From: a bacterium D16-56 | GTDB lineage: Bacteria; Bacillota; Clostridia; Lachnospirales; Lachnospiraceae | Assembly (NCBI GenBank): GCA_003611875.1 | Contig: RAYY01000014.1 | Span: 1 to 64,000, forward strand | DNA: 64,000 nt | Direction of reading: 5' to 3' | Shown here: piece by piece, positions 1 to 7,491 of the stretch | Layout of the letters: each line of letters starts with the position of its first letter | How positions within the stretch are numbered: the stretch's first letter is position 1 | The notes under the pieces: model-generated | Database searches by the model: none | The model's input: only the letters and a program-made list of their open reading frames with translations | What the model was told of the DNA's origin: nothing | Program-made: the position numbers and the translations under genes

Positions 1-51
1 CCAGTCTTCCTGATAATTGCCGCAACAAACTAAAAAAGTAAAACAGGTCTT

Positions 52-71
52 CCCCCGGTAAGCACTGGGGG
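52..71 (+). terminator. GC-rich hairpin, possible terminator
   Basis: The arms CCCCCGGT and ACTGGGGG enclose a 4-base loop and are followed on the plus strand by CTTTCTTATTTT, an imperfect T-tract. Read on the minus strand, the same hairpin lies about 240 bases into the leader transcribed from the promoter at 318-346 and is followed by a weaker T-run. It could act in either direction. The gene it serves lies beyond the left edge of the window. Confidence 0.4.
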
Positions 72-136
72 CTTTCTTATTTTGTCAAGGTACAGATGAT
101 TACCTACTTACTTTGTATGGGATGTCTCTCTGATCT

Positions 137-312
137 GCGGCAAAATAGCCGCTGTTATTTGGTTTTCTTGAATGTTTATCAGACAGAAACAAACGTGTCT
201 CTGGCTGAAACGTGGTGTCCAGGCTTAAGGAATCCTCCCTGCCCTGCGCTTCTGGCGTTTGGACCAGAACAAAAAGTGTGTGCGGTCTATGGACTGCATA
301 AATCAACTTTCA
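137..312 (-). ncRNA. Structured leader RNA, copy 1
   Basis: Predicted transcript from the minus-strand promoter at 318-346. From its 5' end it has a hairpin at 281-298 (TGC/GCA and GTC/GAC arms around one mismatch), an 11-base U-rich linker, a hairpin at 250-269 (TTCTGG/CCAGAA around TCCAAACG), and a further GCGGC/GCCGC hairpin at 137-152. The first two hairpins have the same order, spacing and loop core (AAACG) as the copy at 20764-20815, where the second stem is TTCCGG/CCGGAA. That is a compensatory C-G to U-A change. I do not recognise an RNA family. The 3' end is unknown. A 68-aa ORF across it on the same strand has no convincing ribosome site. No other gene is visible in positions 1-431. 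Confidence 0.45.
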
Positions 313-317
313 TGGTT

Positions 318-369
318 ATTTTAGCACTATATGTTGTGGTTGTCAATATTTTCCGAATATATATAGTGT
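318..369 (-). promoter_or_regulatory. Promoter with paired NrdR-box-like palindromes, copy 1
   Basis: On the minus strand there is a TTGACA -35 (346-341), a 17-base spacer and a TAAAAT -10 (323-318). The spacer is filled by a degenerate palindrome, GCACTATATGTTGTGG on the plus strand (324-339). A second, CGAATATATATAGTGT, lies at 354-369. Centre-to-centre spacing is 30 bp, exactly as in the copy at 20841-20886. The boxes resemble the NrdR consensus (ACACWATATATWGTGT), whose sites normally occur in pairs about three helical turns apart. A repressor bound here would occlude the polymerase site. Whether the true ligand is NrdR or an element-encoded factor is inference. Confidence 0.6.
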
Positions 370-431
370 TTCAAATAAAATACCTCCTATCATCTTCTAT
401 AAAGCATTCAACAGAAAATCCATCCTATAAA

Positions 432-1157
432 CTACTCTCTTATTCCTGAATAGATTACTGCCTCATCTATTTTGTACATCAACATGCTTGCAAACATTAG
501 GCGGCGCATGGCATCTCCCTTTTCTACTTCAATGTTGGCATGTGCCTTTGGATTACGGAGAGCAGACATTGCACCTGCAAGCATTTCCATGAACCCTTTT
601 TGAGTATTCGCACCTGATTCAGTAGTACGATCACCAAATTCAATCAATGGAGCATTCAAAGAAAATACTGTTTTCATTGCAGCGTCACCATCCGGTACTT
701 TATCATCTGGCCGTTTCTTGTGAAATAATTTTTTAACCCTATCATTGACTTCGATAAATGCGTCGCATGCTGCATTTGCATAGCTTCCATCCACATATAG
801 CTTCTTCGATACACGCTTAATATCTGGATGAATAAGACTCCACCAATCTTCTTGTATATTTGTATTCTGCTCTTTCAAAATATCTAAAACTCCAATGGCT
901 TGTCCAAGAGCAAACGGATTAATATAGATAACCCTAGTATTCCGATTAACAATATATTCATTAAAAAGTCTGTCCTTTATTTCAAGTAATCGGTTACCAA
1001 ATAATGGTTGACCACTTTCGATGTCTTTAACAATCCAAACAATTTCTTCATGGATTTTAACTACATCTGAATTAGACACAGGAAAATTTAATGCATTTGG
1101 TCGATTCCCCAAATTCCGGAGCCAATTACAAAGTCTATCAATTCTATTTATATCCAT
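432..1157 (-). CDS. TIGR02391/Ymh-family HEPN-like protein
   Basis: A 241-aa protein resembling the TIGR02391 (Hypoth_Ymh) family, seen in mobile elements and defence islands. Near the C-terminus the sequence RNPKAH (R201 to H206) matches the Rx4-6H signature of HEPN ribonucleases, in the usual setting of this family (a Gly/Ala-rich helix before it, a long helix after). A role as an RNase effector is therefore plausible but unproven. AGAGGGGATAAA precedes the ATG. It is the last gene of a probable operon behind the KAP NTPase, 90 bp away. The gene is markedly AT-rich compared with the element backbone, which suggests separate acquisition. Confidence 0.7.
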   Translation of the reverse strand: MDINRIDRLCNWLRNLGNRPNALNFPVSNSDVVKIHEEIVWIVKDIESGQPLFGNRLLEIKDRLFNEYIVNRNTRVIYINPFALGQAIGVLDILKEQNTNIQEDWWSLIHPDIKRVSKKLYVDGSYANAACDAFIEVNDRVKKLFHKKRPDDKVPDGDAAMKTVFSLNAPLIEFGDRTTESGANTQKGFMEMLAGAMSALRNPKAHANIEVEKGDAMRRLMFASMLMYKIDEAVIYSGIRE

Positions 1158-1247
1158 TTTATCCCCTCTATTTCATAATATTTATCTTCCGCAATCTACA
1201 CACTCTTTCATAATCTCCTAAATTGTTACCATCACTGTTATTTCACT

Positions 1248-3263
1248 TTATGCTCTATAATTCTCCACTTTCTCGACATCCTTTCTAAGCACATTTTCTA
1301 GCGAAGCCTTAATCCTTCCTAATTGCATTCGCTTTGTTCTACAAAAATCCTTCTGTTCAAGTCTTTCTATACAATTTAAAAAACTTTGCAAATATTCTCT
1401 TTCTTTTTCTATTATTTCATTAATGTAACCAGGTTTATAAATATCCAGAATACAACTATGGAAATAATGTATATCTTTTGTGCTTGAATTTTCAATTTGA
1501 TTTATTAACAATTCCATATCTATTTTAGATATAAATTCTTTATCTCTGAATATATTACTTCTATTCCTGTTCACATAATCATGAAGTTCTTCTCCCCAGC
1601 CATTACAATGCTTCATAATTTCATTTAACAATTCAGTTGTTTTATCTTTAAACATGCTATCCATTAAGGAATTCAATTCCTTTAATATTTCTTCCTCCCG
1701 TTGATTCATTTTATCATCATCCTCAAAATAGTATCTTCCACCAAAACTGATAGCATGATCTAATTGCTGTAAATTTGAATGCATACTTTTTAAAAACTCT
1801 TCCATATAGTTAGAAGAAAATCCAATCTGTTCTAACCTTAAAAGCAGAAAAATCATTCTCTCATATTCACTAACCTCATATTTGTTTTCAGATAATTCTT
1901 TTAAAATTGTTTCCAAATATTTTTCAATTTCTTCATCATCGAGTAAGTACCAGGATCCTTCCAATTTATAAAATGATGTATCATACTTGTTATTGATGTA
2001 TTGTTCCTCATACATTTTTAACATTCTTTCAACCCGGCACAAATCCAAATTTTCATATAAAACAAAGTCATCTACGAATCTAAAGGCTAATGGTGTAGCT
2101 AGAAGATCAGTTTTACTAAATTTCATATTTCCATATTCCTGTCTTTTTTCCCACTTAGCTTTATAAGTTCCCGCTTTATGGCATACACATATTTTAAAAC
2201 AATTCCGAAGAATACTGCTAAAAAATTTCTCCTTCGCTTGATTATCTAATTGATATATAGCTTTATACAATACTTCTATTTTTGATAAAAAAAATTGAAA
2301 TGTTCTTAAATTTTTGTGTTTAGATTCAGTCATGTACTGAACTAAAAATGATAAATCCGTTATCAATATATTCTTTAAATCAATATTAATGGAAGAACTG
2401 CGAATTAATGATTCAAAAATCTTCTCTAAATCCGGCGAATAATATAGCGTAGTTCCTATTAATTTTTCTCTCAACCTTTCATAAATTGCACTTTGACCAA
2501 ATAAAACATTTGCCCTTTCCTCCAATTGTTCAATCGAAATAGGAGTTTCCTGATCATCCGGTTTCGATACAAATAAAGCTGAGATGTCATTTTTTTCTGT
2601 ATTTGATGTCTTTCCAAATTCAATCTTATCACCATTAGCTGCTAGAAGGTACTGTATCCCCTTTACTTCTTCGCTTACACTTCTTCCTATTTCAAGTTGA
2701 TTTGCAACCAAAATAACTTTCATTTTCTCATGTTCTACAAAAGAATTAATATAACCTAATACTTCGTTTATCGGACAGTCACATCGTTCTAAATCATCAA
2801 AAATCAATATACTATTCGTTATGGACAGAAAATTACTCATAACTTTGGAAAGTTCTTTACTATCTACCTCTATATCCTTAATAAATGGTTTAGCAATATC
2901 AAAAGCAATAGGTATCATTGACGATACAATACCTGCCCCGCCTCTTAAAAGTTTGCCTATCCTTCTATCCTTTTTTAAATATATTTCCATATATAATTGC
3001 TTTGATATATCATCTAAAGACTTTATACCATAAAGCGTAGTATATATTACATTCTTCTTTTTATATCCTTTAATTTTTTTTGCTTTCTTATCTTCATGTT
3101 CCTTTAATCTTTCTTCCAAAGTATGTGTTACAAAATATGTTTTTCCACATCCCCATTCCCCATCAATCATAACTGCATAATCATATAAATGTTCATCAAC
3201 ATATCTCTCTATTATCTCAATAATTGATTCATCTGTTAAATTGTTTGTCCCACTATCTACCAT
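1248..3263 (-). CDS. KAP-type P-loop NTPase
   Basis: A 671-aa protein with an N-terminal P-loop NTPase domain. Walker A is GEWGCGKT at residues 35-42, and Walker B is ILIFDD at 152-157, followed by LERC. This is the arrangement of KAP-family NTPases (PF07693). About 450 further residues are alpha-helical and charged with no domain I recognise. Two hydrophobic patches near 105-125 could contact membrane, as in some KAP proteins, but are weak. GGGGAAGAA precedes the ATG. The gene starts 46 bp after the PIN toxin stop with no terminator between, so toxin pair, NTPase and Ymh protein may share one transcript. KAP NTPases are often found in anti-phage loci; that role here is inferred. Confidence 0.75.
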   Translation of the reverse strand: MVDSGTNNLTDESIIEIIERYVDEHLYDYAVMIDGEWGCGKTYFVTHTLEERLKEHEDKKAKKIKGYKKKNVIYTTLYGIKSLDDISKQLYMEIYLKKDRRIGKLLRGGAGIVSSMIPIAFDIAKPFIKDIEVDSKELSKVMSNFLSITNSILIFDDLERCDCPINEVLGYINSFVEHEKMKVILVANQLEIGRSVSEEVKGIQYLLAANGDKIEFGKTSNTEKNDISALFVSKPDDQETPISIEQLEERANVLFGQSAIYERLREKLIGTTLYYSPDLEKIFESLIRSSSINIDLKNILITDLSFLVQYMTESKHKNLRTFQFFLSKIEVLYKAIYQLDNQAKEKFFSSILRNCFKICVCHKAGTYKAKWEKRQEYGNMKFSKTDLLATPLAFRFVDDFVLYENLDLCRVERMLKMYEEQYINNKYDTSFYKLEGSWYLLDDEEIEKYLETILKELSENKYEVSEYERMIFLLLRLEQIGFSSNYMEEFLKSMHSNLQQLDHAISFGGRYYFEDDDKMNQREEEILKELNSLMDSMFKDKTTELLNEIMKHCNGWGEELHDYVNRNRSNIFRDKEFISKIDMELLINQIENSSTKDIHYFHSCILDIYKPGYINEIIEKEREYLQSFLNCIERLEQKDFCRTKRMQLGRIKASLENVLRKDVEKVENYRA

Positions 3264-3309
3264 TTCTTCCCCGCTATTTATTTATATATTTTTTATTTAG
3301 AATGATTAA

Positions 3310-3738
3310 TCACTCTATCTCCTTCTGATGAAAAAATTCTAAAAATTCACCCGGCTGGTATATCTCAATCAATGACTTTTCATAATCTTTTACATTCCTG
3401 GTAACAATACAATCCATTCCACAGCGAAGCGCAGTTTCGACCATAACTGCGTCCTCAAAATCAGTCATTCCTGAAGAAATTGCTTTCCGGCAATCAATCC
3501 CTGCTGTGTCTAACAGCTCAAACAGCATATACAGCCCACTCAATACCTTCCGTGTTTCCTTATCGCTGTGGAGATATTTATGGGTTAAATAATAAATATC
3601 CGTAGAGGCCTTTGCCGTGATAAATCCCTCAAACTGTCTGTTAGCAGCAAGAAGAAAGATTTCCTGTGCATTGTCCTTAAACGGAAGACGGGACTGCAGT
3701 GCGTCTATAATAATACAAGTATCAATCAAAGCTCTCAT
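3310..3738 (-). CDS. PIN-domain toxin (VapC-like)
   Basis: A 142-aa PIN-fold protein. The acidic residues expected of the metal site are visible: D6 in LIDTC, the D93/E95/D96 group in TDFEDA, and D118 in TRNVKDY. PIN toxins of type II systems are Mg-dependent RNases that cut tRNA or rRNA. The start codon overlaps the antitoxin stop as ATGA (3735-3738), the usual sign of translational coupling. It is read from the promoter at 3984-4012. Its target cannot be told from sequence. Confidence 0.85.
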   Translation of the reverse strand: MRALIDTCIIIDALQSRLPFKDNAQEIFLLAANRQFEGFITAKASTDIYYLTHKYLHSDKETRKVLSGLYMLFELLDTAGIDCRKAISSGMTDFEDAVMVETALRCGMDCIVTRNVKDYEKSLIEIYQPGEFLEFFHQKEIE

Positions 3739-3950
3739 ATTTTCCCCAGCCTTTCCTCACGGGCTTCCTCTAATGTCATTTCATCAGGAATAATCCCAAA
3801 TAAGGATTTCGCCACATCCACACGGTCCTGGTAAGGATTAGAAAGTTTCGCCACTATTTTCCCATTCCGCGTAATATAAATATCTTCTTTTTCTGCCATA
3901 AGAAGATATTTCCCCAAATTCATCTTCAATTCTGTTGCTGTAATAGACAC
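3735..3950 (-). CDS. Phd/YefM-type antitoxin
   Basis: About 71 aa, starting VSITATELKMNLGKYL and containing ITRNGKIVAKL, the hallmark of Phd/YefM antitoxins that dimerise, bind their own promoter and neutralise a toxin through a flexible C-terminus. I chose the GTG at 3950 because AGAGGTGA lies 5-6 bases upstream. An in-frame ATG at 3965 and a longer frame to 4088 exist but run into the promoter. The stop overlaps the PIN toxin start by 4 bases. Autorepression of the promoter just upstream is expected for the family; no clear operator was identified. Confidence 0.8.
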   Translation of the reverse strand: MSITATELKMNLGKYLLMAEKEDIYITRNGKIVAKLSNPYQDRVDVAKSLFGIIPDEMTLEEAREERLGKI

Positions 3951-3983
3951 AAAATCACCTCTCATTCTTTCTGCCTTATTATA

Positions 3984-4012
3984 ATTATACACATATCGAA
4001 CGGTAATATCAA
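3984..4012 (-). promoter_or_regulatory. Promoter of the antitoxin/PIN/KAP/Ymh unit
   Basis: Near-consensus sigma-A promoter: TTGATA (4012-4007), 17-base spacer, TATAAT (3989-3984). It ends about 33 bp before the chosen GTG start of the antitoxin, so it probably lies over the autoregulatory site. Confidence 0.7.
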
Positions 4013-4128
4013 CAAAATCGTGCGATTTTTTATCAATACCAAAAAACCTCCCCCGAATTTCCAAATCCAGGAGAGGCTTTCCATTCAAATCACCATACTT
4101 TTCTCAATCCATTCTTTGTTTCCTTCCC

Positions 4129-4851
4129 TTAACTCACTTTCCGCAGCCCATCACTTTCCCCATAAAACTGCACCAGATCCGCCACCTTCTGAATCTCCTT
4201 ATTCAGAAGATGAAACAGATTCGCAAAGTTCCCGACCCGATTCTGCCTGAAAGCATACTCCATCTCAAACGCCCGGATATAAGAATCCGCCCGACAGAAC
4301 ATCACAAACATATCCCGATCGCTTAAAAACATCCTTACCTTCCTATGGCACACATAACTATCCTTCTTGCAATACCGCCCGCCATTGGCGTTTCTCACGG
4401 CAACCCCGGCCCCATTCTGAATCTCCACGTACCAGGGATAATTCCGTTTATTTCCCTTCTGGTCCACATCATACCGGGCGATCTGCAGCTTTGTCACAAT
4501 GCTGTATCCCTTCTCATCCGGCTCCCCGAAAATCTTATCCTGGGAAAAGGCAAAATCAGGCAAATGACAGAACAACGCCGAATAGACATACCTGGCCTCC
4601 TCCGGGCTGATATTAGCATAAACGCTCACCGTCTTCTCCCCGGTGCCGCTGCTGTAATCCAGCATGTTCAGCCGGATCAGAGACCGCTCCCCCATTTCCG
4701 CCTTCTCCCCGGCCGCATGGATATGGGCCGGAAATAACTCAGACGCAGGTTTTAAGCTGTCCCACAATTCCAGCAGCGTCTTATCCGTCTTGCACACCGC
4801 GATCTGCCCGGATACCTCCTGTGACCAGTCTTTCTTCTCATTTTTCGCCAT
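4129..4851 (-). CDS. Hypothetical element protein, 240 aa
   Basis: A 240-aa soluble protein that I do not recognise. It begins MAKNEKKDWSQEVSGQ, with AGGAGGACTTT in front of the ATG. The middle is mixed alpha/beta with many Tyr and Phe residues. A C-terminal segment with CKKDSYVCHRKVRMFLSD and an aromatic/basic stretch could bind nucleic acid, but no motif proves it. It lies downstream of the VWA protein on the same strand, 124 bp away, with composition like the backbone rather than the AT-rich cargo to its left. It is therefore probably an accessory gene of the DNA-processing block. Confidence 0.6.
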   Translation of the reverse strand: MAKNEKKDWSQEVSGQIAVCKTDKTLLELWDSLKPASELFPAHIHAAGEKAEMGERSLIRLNMLDYSSGTGEKTVSVYANISPEEARYVYSALFCHLPDFAFSQDKIFGEPDEKGYSIVTKLQIARYDVDQKGNKRNYPWYVEIQNGAGVAVRNANGGRYCKKDSYVCHRKVRMFLSDRDMFVMFCRADSYIRAFEMEYAFRQNRVGNFANLFHLLNKEIQKVADLVQFYGESDGLRKVS

Positions 4852-4975
4852 AAAGTCCTCCTATTCTATGTATCACCCAATGCCTTCCTATGTCCGCCAG
4901 CCTGTCCAGCCACCTTCCAGTTATAGAACCGCAGTTTTCCAGTCCCTGTCAGGCTCCCCGAAACATACGCTTTCC

Positions 4976-7405
4976 TTACCGGATATATCGCAAAAGCAGC
5001 GCCGCCAGCTTCTGCGGCATAGTTCTGAGGTCTGAGATATTTAAAAAACTGTCCCCGTAAATATCTTCAATCACCTTCCTATCATCCCCAATAGCCGCCG
5101 AAAACAGCGTAACTCCCATTTTGTGAAGCTCTTGTTTCGCCCTTCTCAAATCCTCTTTTGCCGCTTCCCCTCCGTAGTTAAACCCAGCAGGGCTTCCGTC
5201 CGAAATCAGGGTTAAGATTTTCACCTCTTCCTCCTGTTTGGCCAAATGTTTCCCCATAAACCGCAGGGCAAGGCCGTCCCGATTGCATTGGCAGCTTCCC
5301 ATTCCCTGAATCCTCAAATGATCCTTCCCGTCCACGGAATCAAACTCAGCAAAAGAATACATGGCCACCCCTTCCCGGTAGCTGCCGCCAACAGACACAC
5401 TACAAGTAGAATGTCCGTAAACCGTAATGGGAATTGACAGCGACCTGCAGAACTCATAAAGAACCAGAGCCGCCTTCCTGGCCTGTCCGATCCGGTCATC
5501 AATCATCATAGAACCGGAGTTATCCACCAGGACGCCAAAGGCAACAGAAAATCCCTCCTCCGGCAAAATCCTCTTTTCAAAAATCTTCCCATCCTGCCGG
5601 TAAAGGTTCCTTCTGCTTAACCGTTTCCCCATGTAAAGGCCGGACATGACTCCCCCTTCCTTCCGGATCAGAATCTCCTCCACCGTCTGCCTCAAACGGC
5701 CGGCAGTCTTTTTAATTTCCGGTTCAATCGTTTTATATCCAGCCTCCATATCAGGCGTAATCTCCAGTTCCCGGTAAACCCTGATAGGAACGCCTTTGTG
5801 GATTCCCTCAGGAGACAATTCCTCCGCCTCAACTTCCAAATGCTTCTTTAACTTTATCTCCGCCTTCTTTCCATAAGCCTCCTCTGCTGCTTTGTTCAGG
5901 ATTTCCAAAAGATCCCTGCTGATCTCTCCGGTTCTGATACCGCCTCCCCGTCCAGGCAGGCCGACCTCTCCGCCCTGTTCTTCATTGCAATCATCCCCTT
6001 CACCCTGAGCAGCCAGCTGCCCAAGCCGAAGCAGAACGATGTGGGAAGGCGCTTTTGAACTGTCATTCCCATTCTTGCCGTTTTCTCCATTTTCGCCACT
6101 ATCACTGTTTTCATCTTCTCCTTCTTTCTCCTTGTCTGCCTCTCCCTGGTCTTCCTGAGAGCCGCCGTCTTCCGCCTCTGAACGTTTTCCCTGGGAAGAC
6201 TTTTCCTGAGAACTATTTTTCTCCCCGGCATTTCTTCCCTGTCCGCTCCCTTTCTGAGATTGCTCCTTCTCCTTTCCCTCATTCCGTCCGCTTTCACCCG
6301 GACTCTCGTTCCCCTCTTTTTCTGTCTGTCCATCCTGTTTCTCATTCTCTTCCTCTTGTCCATTTCCTTCCTGCCCAGGCTCTTTTTCGGAATCCAGGCT
6401 GCCATCCCAGCCCTCTATGGTTTTGCGCTCTCTGCGCCATCCTCCATATGCGCCGGATAAAGAACTTAGTTTCAGGTTCTCATTTAAGTATTCCCTGGCT
6501 TTCTTCTCCTGCTCATGCGGCGGCAGCTTCATAAAATCCCTGCCCAGATCAGCCCTTGCCCTTTGGATTGCCTTCTTGACATATTTCCATATCTTAAGCA
6601 GTAATTCATTGGCAGCCAGATACCGGATGTCCGGGTCGTCACTTCCCACCGCCTCGTCAATCCGGCTCCGACAGGCCGCAAGACAAGTCCGGTACTGCCT
6701 GTCATACGCCTTTTCCTCCTCTGTCTCACCGCTTCTGGCATACCGTAGAATCAAGTCGGTCATGATATCCAGACCATCGTTCTTTTCCGTCTTCCGGTCC
6801 GCAGCCGTGGGAATCTGCCCCAGAAGAGCCGCCGCATTCCTCTGAATAGACGTCCGGACGCTTCCCGGATACCTCTGGCACATTTTGCTCTCAATATACA
6901 CATCCTCCAATATGTTATTGAGATTAGAAGCTGTCGTGCCAATAACAGACACCGCCGCCTTGTCCCTCCGTCTTACAAACTGCTTTAATTCCTCCGCTGC
7001 CCTCTTTTCTGCCGGGGTCTGCCCCTCTGGCAGTCTTGGGAAAATACGCCCCTGAGAAAACCCGTTTGTATAGATCGTCCTCCGGTCAAAATCCGAATAG
7101 CGGATATGGCCGCACTCATGGGCAGTCAGGCCCTCATGGCTTGCCATTTTTTCCTTCCGATTCTGAAACTGCTCCGTCACGATGTTGGCCGTGTTTAAAT
7201 ATATGGTTCTTCCGTCCGTGAGAGCAATCCTGGAATCTTCCTCCTTTGTGTAGGCAAGAACCAGGCCCACGGCCTGGTTCCCTCCCAATACTCTCGCAAA
7301 TTTCCTTAAAGAATCCTGGTACGCCTTTGACAGAAACAATTCCTTATCTGTCATATGCTCCCGGACCTTTTTCACTTCTTTCCGCTTACTTTGTACTCCA
7401 TTCAT
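4976..7405 (-). CDS. VWA-domain protein with HExxH motif (CobT/NorD-like)
   Basis: An 809-aa protein in three parts. The N-terminal part carries HECGH at residues 96-100 in a TAHECGHIRYSD setting, like a zincin-type metal site. Residues about 340-440 are a very low-complexity linker of Glu, Lys, Gly, Ser and Gln. The C-terminal part is a von Willebrand A domain with the MIDAS motif DNSGS near residue 629. The layout resembles CobT/NorD-type partners of MoxR ATPases, and the MoxR-like gene lies directly upstream. Such pairs act as chaperones or metal inserters that remodel a target complex; the target here is unknown. GGGAGAAGCT precedes the ATG. Peptidase activity is not established, because many relatives keep only the fold. 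Confidence 0.75.
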   Translation of the reverse strand: MNGVQSKRKEVKKVREHMTDKELFLSKAYQDSLRKFARVLGGNQAVGLVLAYTKEEDSRIALTDGRTIYLNTANIVTEQFQNRKEKMASHEGLTAHECGHIRYSDFDRRTIYTNGFSQGRIFPRLPEGQTPAEKRAAEELKQFVRRRDKAAVSVIGTTASNLNNILEDVYIESKMCQRYPGSVRTSIQRNAAALLGQIPTAADRKTEKNDGLDIMTDLILRYARSGETEEEKAYDRQYRTCLAACRSRIDEAVGSDDPDIRYLAANELLLKIWKYVKKAIQRARADLGRDFMKLPPHEQEKKAREYLNENLKLSSLSGAYGGWRRERKTIEGWDGSLDSEKEPGQEGNGQEEENEKQDGQTEKEGNESPGESGRNEGKEKEQSQKGSGQGRNAGEKNSSQEKSSQGKRSEAEDGGSQEDQGEADKEKEGEDENSDSGENGENGKNGNDSSKAPSHIVLLRLGQLAAQGEGDDCNEEQGGEVGLPGRGGGIRTGEISRDLLEILNKAAEEAYGKKAEIKLKKHLEVEAEELSPEGIHKGVPIRVYRELEITPDMEAGYKTIEPEIKKTAGRLRQTVEEILIRKEGGVMSGLYMGKRLSRRNLYRQDGKIFEKRILPEEGFSVAFGVLVDNSGSMMIDDRIGQARKAALVLYEFCRSLSIPITVYGHSTCSVSVGGSYREGVAMYSFAEFDSVDGKDHLRIQGMGSCQCNRDGLALRFMGKHLAKQEEEVKILTLISDGSPAGFNYGGEAAKEDLRRAKQELHKMGVTLFSAAIGDDRKVIEDIYGDSFLNISDLRTMPQKLAALLLRYIR

Positions 7406-7491
7406 AGCTTCTCCCTTCTGCGTTGATGTTCCGGCTCTCTCCGTTTTTTATCATATGAATTTCTTCCGGCACATATAAAAACCGACTCTAA

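Noticed and set aside
100-306. Minus-strand 68-aa ORF inside leader copy 1
   Set aside because: No ribosome site; not conserved in copy 2, where pairing is conserved instead of codons.
96-449. Plus-strand 117-aa ORF over the leader/promoter copy 1
   Set aside because: No ribosome site or family; it covers a promoter and hairpin region whose copy elsewhere has no such frame.
5896-6405. 169-aa Arg/Lys/Met-rich ORF within the VWA gene
   Set aside because: Shadow frame of the low-complexity linker of the VWA protein.
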